A stretch of DNA of 15,010 nucleotides from an uncultured archaeon (GTDB taxonomy: Archaea > Nanobdellota > Nanobdellia > Pacearchaeales > GW2011-AR1), in the NCBI GenBank assembly GCA_903873955.1, contig CAIQQL010000067.1:1-15010 (forward strand), written 5' to 3'. Positions 1-7,700 of this stretch are shown in pieces (position 1 is the first letter of the stretch; every line of letters starts with the position of its first letter). The notes beneath the pieces are model-generated. The model was given only the letters and a program-made list of their open reading frames with translations, was not told where the DNA came from and ran no database searches. The position numbers were made by a program, and so were the translations under genes.

Positions 1-352
1 AAGTATCAACTGAGGCATAATTGCCCCCGTTAATTTTCTTTAACCTGCCGGATTTCATATCAGCAAAGAAATTGATTAGTTGTTCTTCTGAAACATCTGT
101 AAGCCGTAGAAGGCGATGTCTTTCTTCAAAATGCCTGGCAAAAAAGCATAGTTTATCTCGTAAACAGTTTAATCTGTTAAAACTTCTTGCCCCCTTAACG
201 CTTTCTGCGGCTACATTAGCCCCTATTTCCATGTCATTAAGGAATGTGGTAATCAAATCAGAATTTTCTTTAGAAATGCCCGGAATTCCACTTTTTACGC
301 TTTCTTTCCAGGCGAAGTATTTCTCTTTATTTTTGTAGGGATCTATTTTCAT
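1..352 (-). CDS. Tyrosine-type site-specific integrase, N-terminal part (runs off the left edge)
   Basis: The minus strand is open from an ATG at 352-350 to the window edge, giving 117 residues with no stop. The protein begins MKIDPYKNKEKYFAWKES and continues through GIPGISKENSDLI, NRLNCLRDKLCFFARHFEER and DVSEEQLINFFADMKSGRL. This is the all-helical core-binding (SAM-like) N-terminal domain of XerC/D-type recombinases in the form common in DPANN archaea. The catalytic domain with the R..HxxR..Y residues would lie beyond the left edge, so activity cannot be judged. The family cuts and rejoins DNA through a tyrosine-DNA intermediate, either to integrate mobile elements or to resolve chromosome dimers. 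It lies 135 bases from a tRNA-Ser gene and is read in the same direction, the usual position of an integrase at the edge of a tRNA-integrated element. A chromosomal Xer-like role remains possible. Confidence 0.8.
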   Translation of the reverse strand, partial: MKIDPYKNKEKYFAWKESVKSGIPGISKENSDLITTFLNDMEIGANVAAESVKGARSFNRLNCLRDKLCFFARHFEERHRLLRLTDVSEEQLINFFADMKSGRLKKINGGNYASVDT

Positions 353-362
353 GAGGTTTTAT

Positions 363-383
363 CGTATTTATTTAACAAATACG
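363..383. repeat. Perfect 7-bp inverted repeat upstream of the integrase
   Basis: The arms CGTATTT (363-369) and AAATACG (377-383) are perfect reverse complements around a 7-base A/T spacer. The repeat sits 11-31 bases upstream of the integrase ATG. It covers the only nearby TATA-like stretch (TTAAATAA on the minus strand, 369-376). A dimeric repressor bound here would block transcription of the integrase, so an operator is a reasonable guess. No binding protein is visible in the window. Confidence 0.4.
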
Positions 384-476
384 TTTGCTACTCAACTGCT
401 ATCTTTTAAGTTTCTAAGAAAATACCTTTTCTGGCACAATCCTTGAAACTCTTTAACGAGTCCCACTGAAAATGCC

Positions 477-481
477 AAAAA
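477..481 (-). terminator. T5 tract downstream of tRNA-Ser
   Basis: On the minus strand a run of five T follows the discriminator base of the tRNA after six bases. Oligo-T tracts of this kind are the usual archaeal termination signal. A second T-run lies a few bases further on. This suggests the tRNA transcript ends before the integrase. Confidence 0.5.
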
Positions 482-487
482 GGTTTA

Positions 488-570
488 CGCCCGGACCAGG
501 ATTTGAACCTGGGAATCCTTGCGGAAATGCGCTCTCCAAGCGCACGCAGTAACCGCTGTGCCATCCGGGC
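488..570 (-). tRNA. tRNA-Ser (anticodon GGA)
   Basis: Read on the minus strand, the acceptor stem GCCCGGA (570-564) pairs perfectly with TCCGGGC (495-489). The base after it, G at 488, is the discriminator, as expected for archaeal tRNA-Ser. The D stem is GCA/TGC with GG in the loop. The anticodon stem TGCGC/GCGCA encloses the loop TTGGAGA, which gives anticodon GGA for UCC/UCU. A long variable arm (TCC-GCAA-GGA) makes it a class II tRNA, and the T arm is CCAGG-TTCAAAT-CCTGG. CCA is not encoded, and no intron interrupts the anticodon loop. The 3' half faces the integrase at 1-352, so it could serve as that enzyme's attachment site. Confidence 0.95.
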
Positions 571-593
571 GTACAAGGGAATGGAACTGGGGG

Positions 594-601
594 CTTTTAA
601 G
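594..601 (-). promoter_or_regulatory. TATA box of tRNA-Ser
   Basis: CTTAAAAG on the minus strand lies 24-31 bases upstream of the tRNA 5' end. This is the normal distance for an archaeal TBP-binding box whose transcript starts at or very near the mature 5' end. Confidence 0.6.
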
Positions 602-644
602 GGTTTTGCTGAACAAATAGAATCGAGCAAGGTAGGAGTTTATT

Positions 645-1535
645 TTATTCCAGCTTGTTATATGCCTCTTTATCTTCGACAAACTCAGATTTGCAAAACC
701 GTGAAAAGTAGGGTAATGAAAACTCCATCGCCCATTTCTCAGTAAGATAATGAGAACACCCTATAATGTTGAGACCTAGCTTATTGATAATCGCAAGCGT
801 TGGACCATAATGTTCCCGGCTGTATGGCGAAGCATTAGGTGTGATAATCCCTGTGATGTAGGTTGTTGCTCCCCGATTTCTCGCTTCTTCAATAAGTTCA
901 GGAACAAAACCTCCTCCTGTTGCAAGGGCGACTTTCCCCACATCTTCGTTTACTTTTCTTACTTTGACCTTATAATCTAATGTTGCACTCAGCCTTTTTG
1001 TAAGTGCGTCGAGTTTACGCTCCTGTACAGTACCTATAAGACCTAACAACAGTTCAGGATTGCCCTCTCCTTCTGGTCCGAATTCATGATCAACTTTCAG
1101 TTTCATGACTTTTGCAAAAGCATATGCAGTAGAGACAACCTCATCATTCCGGTTACGATCCATCGGCGTATGCAAAGAGTAAACGGAGATTCCCATGCCC
1201 TCCATAAGCTGATAATCTCGATCAGTAAACTGGATAAATCCTTTACCGTTCCTTCTACCATCCCAATCAAAGGGATGTTTAACAATCAGAAGGGTGTTCA
1301 CTATCCCCTTCATTCGGATTGCTTCCAAGACGTAACGGCTGGGAGAAAATGCAGTATAGATCCGATTCACTTCTTGTGAATTCACAATCATCAATCCCGT
1401 GTTATGCATCGGCTTTCTAAACGTTGCAACTGACTTTTCCAGAAAAAGAGGGTCGAACTGAAAGCTCCAGTCATCTTTGACCTCAGTTATATCAAACTCT
1501 TCATCCAAGGCTGCGCTTATTTCAAAGAGATTCAT
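645..1535 (-). CDS. NIF3/YbgI family dinuclear-metal protein
   Basis: A 296-residue protein with the landmarks of the NIF3 (DUF34) family, whose members form toroidal hexamers with a two-metal site and whose cellular role is unsettled. The first metal motif is KHPFDWDGR (H87). The central motif is LHTPMDRN (H122, D126), a glycine-rich ATGGG follows at about 205-209, and the C-terminal motif is GCSHYLTEKWAM (H262, E266). In the usual motif two adjacent histidines start the site. Here the first is Lys86, so one ligand may be missing. At 296 residues it is longer than the usual roughly 250, with most of the extra length at the N terminus. A TATA box 22-29 bases before the ATG implies a leaderless mRNA and supports this start. 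No operon partner is seen, and thymidylate kinase upstream has its own promoter. Confidence 0.85.
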   Translation of the reverse strand: MNLFEISAALDEEFDITEVKDDWSFQFDPLFLEKSVATFRKPMHNTGLMIVNSQEVNRIYTAFSPSRYVLEAIRMKGIVNTLLIVKHPFDWDGRRNGKGFIQFTDRDYQLMEGMGISVYSLHTPMDRNRNDEVVSTAYAFAKVMKLKVDHEFGPEGEGNPELLLGLIGTVQERKLDALTKRLSATLDYKVKVRKVNEDVGKVALATGGGFVPELIEEARNRGATTYITGIITPNASPYSREHYGPTLAIINKLGLNIIGCSHYLTEKWAMEFSLPYFSRFCKSEFVEDKEAYNKLE

Positions 1536-1556
1536 ATATCGATAAGATTATCTGAG

Positions 1557-1564
1557 CTTTTAAA
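1557..1564 (-). promoter_or_regulatory. TATA box of the NIF3-family gene
   Basis: TTTAAAAG on the minus strand lies 22-29 bases upstream of the ATG at 1535. It fits a transcript starting at or next to the start codon. It sits in the 55-base gap after the thymidylate kinase stop, so the two genes are separate transcription units. Confidence 0.6.
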
Positions 1565-1590
1565 CCATCTCGAAAAAGATTGAAGGTCGA

Positions 1591-2256
1591 CTAAGATTTT
1601 AACCAGCCCTGATAAATAGGCAAGGCAACCGCTTTTACCGCATCAGCCACGTCTTGCCGTTCTTTTGCTCCGTCAATAATATAAATGTCCCCAAGCACCT
1701 GATTTGCTCTACCTTGCGTAGCGGTTTCTCTTTGTATCTGCAAATATTGTCCAATGAGCTTCTGGGTAAACTCCCGATTCCCCTCAAACTTTTCTTTAGG
1801 TTGCCCGCGACTGACCATACGTGTTTCTGCAACCTCTTGAGGAACCTGGATAAAGAAGGTCATATCTGGTCGCAAGGTCGCAGCAGCTTCATGAAGACCT
1901 AAAAGATTATCCAGAGTCACCCCTTGTGCCGATTGATATGCGCAAGTAGATAAGGCATAACGATCACAAATGACGATTTCACGTTGTCCAAGAGCAGGGA
2001 TGATCTGTCCATAGGTATGCAATCGCCTATCTTTGACAAAGAGTTCAGCCATCTTCTCACCCTCAGAAAAGGGATCACGATTAGTGTCCAATTGCCTGCG
2101 AAGCTCCTCTGCTCTCCAAGTCGGTTCACGAGTCATCAAGACATCCTGATACTTATTTGCGGCGCGTATTGCCTGGGCAAGATAATCTATCTGGGAAGTC
2201 TTTCCTGAACCATCAATTCCTTCGAAGACAATGAAAAGACCTCTTTTTTCTGGCAT
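1591..2256 (-). CDS. tmk: Thymidylate kinase (dTMP kinase)
   Basis: A 221-residue P-loop kinase that phosphorylates dTMP to dTDP with ATP. The Walker A motif GIDGSGKT is at 13-20 after a hydrophobic strand (LFIVFE). TREP at 42-45 and the DRY motif at 98-100 with S103 and AYQ at 106-108 are the substrate-site signatures of Tmk. An arginine-containing lid segment (SRGQPKEKFE, about 149-158) follows. Length matches bacterial and archaeal Tmk (about 200-220). The gene is divergent from a ThyX-type thymidylate synthase 113 bases away, so consecutive steps of dTTP synthesis share one intergenic control region. The ATG at 2256 has no Shine-Dalgarno sequence. A TATA box 21-29 bases upstream instead indicates a leaderless mRNA and fixes the start. 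Confidence 0.95.
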   Translation of the reverse strand: MPEKRGLFIVFEGIDGSGKTSQIDYLAQAIRAANKYQDVLMTREPTWRAEELRRQLDTNRDPFSEGEKMAELFVKDRRLHTYGQIIPALGQREIVICDRYALSTCAYQSAQGVTLDNLLGLHEAAATLRPDMTFFIQVPQEVAETRMVSRGQPKEKFEGNREFTQKLIGQYLQIQRETATQGRANQVLGDIYIIDGAKERQDVADAVKAVALPIYQGWLKS

Positions 2257-2276
2257 GAGGAAAGGAGATGTCTCAA

Positions 2277-2285
2277 ATTATAAAG
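2277..2285 (-). promoter_or_regulatory. TATA box of tmk
   Basis: CTTTATAAT on the minus strand lies 21-29 bases upstream of the tmk start codon. It is one of two back-to-back promoters in the 113-base tmk/thyX gap. Confidence 0.6.
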
Positions 2286-2340
2286 GATTATTATACCAGA
2301 ATATGCTCAAATCAAACATATACTTGATAGTTAACGAGTG

Positions 2341-2348
2341 TTTATATA
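2341..2348 (+). promoter_or_regulatory. TATA box of the thyX-like gene
   Basis: TTTATATA lies 22-29 bases upstream of the ATG at 2370, with A-rich sequence between. This fits a leaderless transcript and makes the 2370 start the likely one. Confidence 0.6.
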
Positions 2349-2369
2349 GAAAATTAAAAATATAAGCCT

Positions 2370-4040
2370 ATGGTAAAAAAGCGATATGCTTTTATGTCCG
2401 AAGTTCCTGAAGAACTAAGGGCTAAGCTGGGGAGATATTTCTCAAACGTCGGAGGACGGACATTTACAATCACCGGGTTGCCACCCGAGCTTACAGGAGG
2501 ATCACTTGCCAGATATTCACGTGCCCCGACTGGAATCCAACTGACACTCATCAATGAATTCTTAGACAGCCATGGTGAACCTTCCCAAGAAAAAGGGACA
2601 GAACTGATGGATCGTGTACTCAATGCTTTCGGGGATGATTCTGTAGGAGAATTAGAGGGCGTCCATGTGGGTATTGAGGAGATCTCCCAGCTTGCAACCA
2701 AAGGCATTGAAGATAGGCGGATTGGAGGTTCACCCATCGAACAATCCACCCGTTATGTGAGATATGACCAGAAAGATGAGCAGGGCAGATGGAGATACCT
2801 GAGGCCTCGAGAAATCATGGAATCGGGAGCAGGTAAAACTTTTGAGAGCGCGAATGACAGAGCTTTTCAAGTTTATTCTGAAGGCATAAGAAGACTCACC
2901 GAACATTTTAAGGGTGAGTTCCCTCGAAGCAGCCAGAAACTTGCAGTCAATCGTGGAGGACAAATGGTGCAAGTGGGTGAAGCCGAGTTGGAGGGTGAAA
3001 AAGAGCGTGCAGCATTTAACATGGCGTATAATTTTACCGTTCGCTGTGCCGCGCTTGATGTAGGAAGATGCGTATTGCCTTCATCAACCCTGACCCACAT
3101 TGGCGTCTATGGTAATGGAAGATTTTTCACAAATCTTATCACCTATCTTAAAAGCAGCGAGATCCCTGAGGAAAATGCAAGAGGAGCTGAACTTGAAGAG
3201 GAGCTTAAAAAAACCATCCCTACATTCATTAAAAGGAACAGGCAAAATCCTGCAGTTGCAGAAAGAAATGTTCGGATGCGAGGACTTGCCCGAGAACTTT
3301 TTTCAGGCATTACGCCTACAGCAGATAAGGTTACCTTAGTGCCTAGGGCAAGTTATTTTGATGAAACCGTCGCACTCTCCCTTTTCCCCTACACCAATCT
3401 CTCATTACAGCAGATAACCGAACAGGTAAGTGCATTTGATGAACCAAGAAAATTATCCTTGCTTGACGCATATATAGGTAAACGTGAAAGCAGAAGAGAT
3501 CGAAGTGGCAGAAGCCTTGAAGCAGGATATCCCCTAACCTTTGATCTTGTTGGAGGATTTGCAGAGTTCAGGGATCTGGAGCGACATAGAATGCTCACCC
3601 AACAACGTCAGATGCTTACACCTGACCTCGGGTTCATACTGCCGCCAGAAATGGGAGTCATAGGCTTAGAGTCAGAAGTAAAAGAAGTCGTTGATATGAT
3701 GGCAAGTCTTAATGGAGATTTACGACGTGCCGGCCTTGAAGTCTCGGCTCAATACGCCACGCTATTCAATCATCGCCTTCGATTTATGCTCGGCATGAAT
3801 CTGCGGGAATTCCAACACCTCTCTGAGCTAAGGACCATTCCCCAAGGGCATTTTAGTTACAGAAGCATGGCCATGGAAATGGCAGATAAAGTCAAACGTG
3901 CTTATTCTTGGACAGCAAGAGCGATTGAACATATCAATTATACTGATCCCGGCAACAAGATTGCCAGGTCAACGGAACAATCAAAGATTGCAGGAAGAAA
4001 CCTTGCTGCAGGCATTGATGCCGGTAGTGACTTGGTTTAA
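2370..4040 (+). CDS. thyX: Tandem-domain flavin-dependent thymidylate synthase (ThyX-like)
   Basis: A 556-residue protein built from two ThyX-like halves. Canonical ThyX is about 220-260 residues and uses FAD, NADPH and methylene-THF to methylate dUMP, with a signature RHRxxSxNxxSxRY. The N-terminal half has a degenerate form, RRIGGSPIEQSTRYVRY (116-132): the serines and RY are kept and the RHR is lost. The C-terminal half has RHRMLTQQRQMLT (405-417): the RHR is kept and the second part is altered. Each half also has a helical segment of the ThyX active-site type, about 223-260 and LREFQHLSELRTIPQG at 478-493. The signature thus seems divided between the halves. Two-domain ThyX proteins occur in CPR and DPANN genomes, so this is probably the cell's thymidylate synthase. 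The adjacent tmk supports that. An altered-function paralogue is the alternative. Confidence 0.85.
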   Translation: MVKKRYAFMSEVPEELRAKLGRYFSNVGGRTFTITGLPPELTGGSLARYSRAPTGIQLTLINEFLDSHGEPSQEKGTELMDRVLNAFGDDSVGELEGVHVGIEEISQLATKGIEDRRIGGSPIEQSTRYVRYDQKDEQGRWRYLRPREIMESGAGKTFESANDRAFQVYSEGIRRLTEHFKGEFPRSSQKLAVNRGGQMVQVGEAELEGEKERAAFNMAYNFTVRCAALDVGRCVLPSSTLTHIGVYGNGRFFTNLITYLKSSEIPEENARGAELEEELKKTIPTFIKRNRQNPAVAERNVRMRGLARELFSGITPTADKVTLVPRASYFDETVALSLFPYTNLSLQQITEQVSAFDEPRKLSLLDAYIGKRESRRDRSGRSLEAGYPLTFDLVGGFAEFRDLERHRMLTQQRQMLTPDLGFILPPEMGVIGLESEVKEVVDMMASLNGDLRRAGLEVSAQYATLFNHRLRFMLGMNLREFQHLSELRTIPQGHFSYRSMAMEMADKVKRAYSWTARAIEHINYTDPGNKIARSTEQSKIAGRNLAAGIDAGSDLV

Positions 4041-4094
4041 ATCTTCAGTATTTTTCAAGCAGATTTCCCAGAAGCCAAAAGAAGTAAGATCAGA

Positions 4095-4709
4095 CTATTT
4101 TTTCGTGAGCAACTCTCTTATGTATGGCCAACTGACCCTGGTCCAGTTTTCAATATCATTGCTAGGGTCGCCCATCATCCTTTCAATCTCATCTAGCGAC
4201 ATAAGCCTGCCCTCAGCCATCTCATCATCTCCCTTAAGGACGTCTTCCGTCGTCTTTGCGATAGCCAGGATCCCAAAATGCACTTTTTCGACATCTCCAG
4301 AGTCAACATTAAGATAACCAACAATCTCAGGTTTAGGATACCTGCGCATCTTCACCTCCTCGCGTAATTCTCTCATCATCCCTTGATGGATCGGATCAGC
4401 ATCATCTATATGTTCGATATGCCCGCCCAGGCCGCAGCTCCATTTGTTACGCAATCTTGTTTCCGTGTAGTTAGGATTATTGGCCCGTCTATAAGCGAAT
4501 AACTGTTTGGTCTGCGTATTCAAGATCCATACATAAGGGATGATCTGTTTAAGGCTGGCGTCATGCTCAAGAGCATCCCCTCTTGCACGATATTGATAAT
4601 TTCCTAGAATGATTGGGAAATAGTCAAATTCTTTGATTGGCAAGACCCCTTCAAAGGATTTGTCCTTAAACAGGATGCTTCTTTCAACCACTAACGCTTC
4701 TTTACCCAT
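4095..4709 (-). CDS. Nudix hydrolase
   Basis: A 204-residue protein with a Nudix box at about 95-121. GGHIEHIDD leads into RELREEV (113-119), which supplies the REUxEE metal-binding helix. The spacing between the first glycines and RELREEV is longer than the standard GX5EX7 pattern, so the loop carries a small insertion. The N-terminal part (about 9-64) matches the lead-in strand of Nudix enzymes that act on nucleoside diphosphate derivatives, with VWILN and LFAYRR forming the first core strands. Substrate cannot be told from sequence. Candidates are damaged nucleotides, dinucleoside polyphosphates or nucleotide sugars. It converges on thyX with 54 bases between the stop codons. A TATA box 22-31 bases upstream supports the ATG at 4709. 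Confidence 0.85.
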   Translation of the reverse strand: MGKEALVVERSILFKDKSFEGVLPIKEFDYFPIILGNYQYRARGDALEHDASLKQIIPYVWILNTQTKQLFAYRRANNPNYTETRLRNKWSCGLGGHIEHIDDADPIHQGMMRELREEVKMRRYPKPEIVGYLNVDSGDVEKVHFGILAIAKTTEDVLKGDDEMAEGRLMSLDEIERMMGDPSNDIENWTRVSWPYIRELLTKK

Positions 4710-4730
4710 AAGGAAGTTTTGTAAGATTAA

Positions 4731-4740
4731 TATATAAAAG
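4731..4740 (-). promoter_or_regulatory. TATA box of the Nudix gene
   Basis: CTTTTATATA on the minus strand lies 22-31 bases before the Nudix ATG. It falls within 17 bases of the stop codon of the upstream surface-protein gene. The Nudix gene therefore probably has its own leaderless transcript. Confidence 0.55.
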
Positions 4741-4747
4741 TATCTCT

Positions 4748-7700
4748 TTATTTTTGTACAGGCTGTTCTTCTCTAACCCACACTCTTTTTTGCATGGACT
4801 TCACCAGGATCGCATCCTTGATGCTCTCATACTTGATCATGACAAGGAAGAGGATGGCAAGCAAAAGACCCATGGACATGAACAATATTGTTGTACTAAA
4901 CGTCTTTGTTTGTATATTTGCAATCGAAGGATTTGATGGTGCTGGCAATTGAGAAATGTTATTGTTTACATTTCCTAATCTGACGCTATTGTTTTTTAGA
5001 GGGTTATTCAGGAAAATATGATCGGAGGGAAGAATCGTTCGGGCTTGAGCAGTAAGGTTGATAGCCCCTTCATTTGAGCTTCCTCCGCCACCTCCACCCC
5101 CGCCGCCTCCTCCACCCCCTCCAGAAGAAGGGGAAGTTTCACAAGCACTGCATGGGCCCCCACAATCAACTCCAGTTTCCCCATAGTTTTGCACTCCATC
5201 AGAACATTGCTCAACGAGAGTGTAAGAACTAAATCCATTGACATTGGCGGAGAATATGCCTAAACCTGAATTATAAGTGATATTAGAGCAGGAAGGGGCA
5301 GCACAATCAACCCCATCCTTCTTGAGAATAGGATTAACAAAATAAGCCCCCTTGAAGACTATCAACGCAGGAGCATTGAACTGAGGGATAGCTGATGAAA
5401 GTACAAAAATCTGGTTTGCGACAACCCCTAACTGATTGACTAACTCAAGCATCCCGCTATGCGTGAGAGTGAGGGGACTAGTAAATGCAATCGATCCCCA
5501 GTCATTTTCGAAACGGATGTTCGAGACGGAGGTAAGATCTGTCAGCGTAAACAAGTTTGTGGTCGTTGTCAGATCCCATTGCGACAGATTGAGATGGAAC
5601 CAGGAAACACTGTGCAGGACTACTCTTCGAGTTGAAGTCCCGTAACATTGATCCGCACTGTCACATACTGTGACATTATAGAAGTATAAATTTGGAGCAA
5701 GGGTAAAACGGTGAAAAGTTGTCGGTGCTAAGAAGAATGAGGTATCGCAAGAGGACAAGGAACAAACCGTAAAGGTCATATTCTTAAAATCAGGATCTGC
5801 TGGAGAGACATTCACATCAAAATAAGTTGTTGCGAGATAGGATCCATCGTCAGGAGTTGGGCTTGCAAACATAATCTGGGGAAGGGTAGTGTCGACACTA
5901 AACAGCAGAGGGGCTGTGTTTGCCACCATCCCGTTAGCATCTGTACATTTGAATCTGGCATGATGGTCCCCTGCACCGAAAAATACATGAGAAAAGGAAC
6001 CTTGAGTTGCCGACCCATTCAAGTTCATTTGATAGGTCACATCATCAACGCTCACAGAACAGGAAACCACAGGTTGTGCAGTTGTCAGAGCAAAGTCTAG
6101 GAAGTTAGTGCTATAGGTCCTTGCATAAGGCGAGAGCACGGTAATGGTGGGCCCCTCAAAGTTGGAGAGAGCGATGGAAGTCGAAAAGGCGTTGTTATTG
6201 AAGTCCCTGAATTGGTCGGGATGCCCGGCATCTTGCGCATAGACCCATAGCGCACGGCTATTTTGACCCAATTTAGGTACGCTAAATTCCGTAACCTTGC
6301 CTTGCGGATTTGCCAGACTAGCGGTTCGTACGTCCCACCAGGTAGCATCTGAGGATGCAGCATAAAGTGCAGTGGTGTTATACTGACGAGCAGGAGTCAT
6401 AGATGAGGCAAGATATCCTCCGGAAGAACGTGTTATTGACCCCGTATAGAAAGTATAGTTGGCATTAACCTCGGGTGAGAGCGTCCCCAACAGCATCTGA
6501 TCTAAAGGAGAGAGCAGAGCAGGATGATTTCCTAACGTGGTATTTGACATATAGATACGCTCCTGGCTCATAATAGAATAAATCTCGAAATACCCTTCGG
6601 TTCCAGTAGGAGATTGAGCAACAGGGAAGGAATTAAAATCAGGAAGGTTGCTAAAGCTTGCCGGATGATCCCCTATAAAAGTGGTTGCATCATTAGGATA
6701 ACCAATAAAGGAATGCATAATCTCGTGGAGCACAATATTGCGTAAAATCTCATCATCATATCCGGCAAGCAGGGTCTTGGCAGTGTTAGTAAATCCATTG
6801 ACGTAACTATCGGCAATCAGGCCGTCCCTATTTCCAGGGGACCTTCGTGTTGTTGCAGGGTCCCTGTTTGGAAAATAATCCCAGACGTCAACAACGACGA
6901 GGATGGAGGGCTGCTTGAAGGTCAAGCTTGGAATGAGCGAGTTTTGAATTTCATCTGAGAAAGCAGAAAAGTCTTCTCCAAGAGAGTAATTTTTTAGCCG
7001 ATAGGGAGATGAAAGATTGAGGAGGAAGACAAAATCCAAAGGGTGGCTGTTATTCGTCAGAGTGTCCCATGCGCTTGCAATCGTCGCATTCAGCATCAGC
7101 AATCTTTTTGTCTGATTGATACCCAATGACCTAAGTTCATCATTGGCAATCACCGGAATAAAATAGACTGTCGGTTTTATCCCATAAAAATAAGAAATGG
7201 AAGTTAAAGGCAGGTTGGGCGTCACATAAATCTGGTAGGCAGTATCATTCTCGGTCAAACCGATGGCTGCAGGGTCTTCGTCTGGAACAAAAGAAAGGTC
7301 GCTTATACTGAAATTACCTGCGGTTGCTGAACTGATCGTCACCGTCACATTGCAGGGTGTAGAAGAACAAGAGACAAGTTGTGCATTCACTGCATTCAGC
7401 ACAAGAGAATTATGCACGGATTCTGAGACATCAAAGGAAAGGTCCACCGGTGCACGTGCAAGATGGTCCGAGGTAATAGCGCCTGCAGGAGAAAGATCAC
7501 ACTGGGAATTAGGGAAAGTGCTATCACTCTGGCAATAATATGTGGAACCGCCCTTTGTCAGATAAAAACCAGCAGTACCTAAGATAAAATCCAGGTCTGG
7601 AAGAAACGCATGCAGCACAGTTGTGTTGGTGGTGATAGAGAGGGTCTGGTAAGAGATTGCATCTATGGAGGTGATTCCCAGGGCCCCTGTTGAGACTGCA

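Noticed and set aside
21..338. Open frame of 105 codons on the plus strand
   Set aside because: It is the antisense of the integrase N terminus on the minus strand, which has clear family motifs. The plus frame resembles nothing.
503..745. Open frame of 80 codons on the plus strand across the tRNA
   Set aside because: It runs through the tRNA-Ser gene and the end of the NIF3-family gene, both better supported.
4800..4825. Sequence tcaccaggatcgcatcctt as a possible second tRNA 3' end (att copy)
   Set aside because: It shares only a few bases with the tRNA T arm and lies in the coding region of the surface protein.
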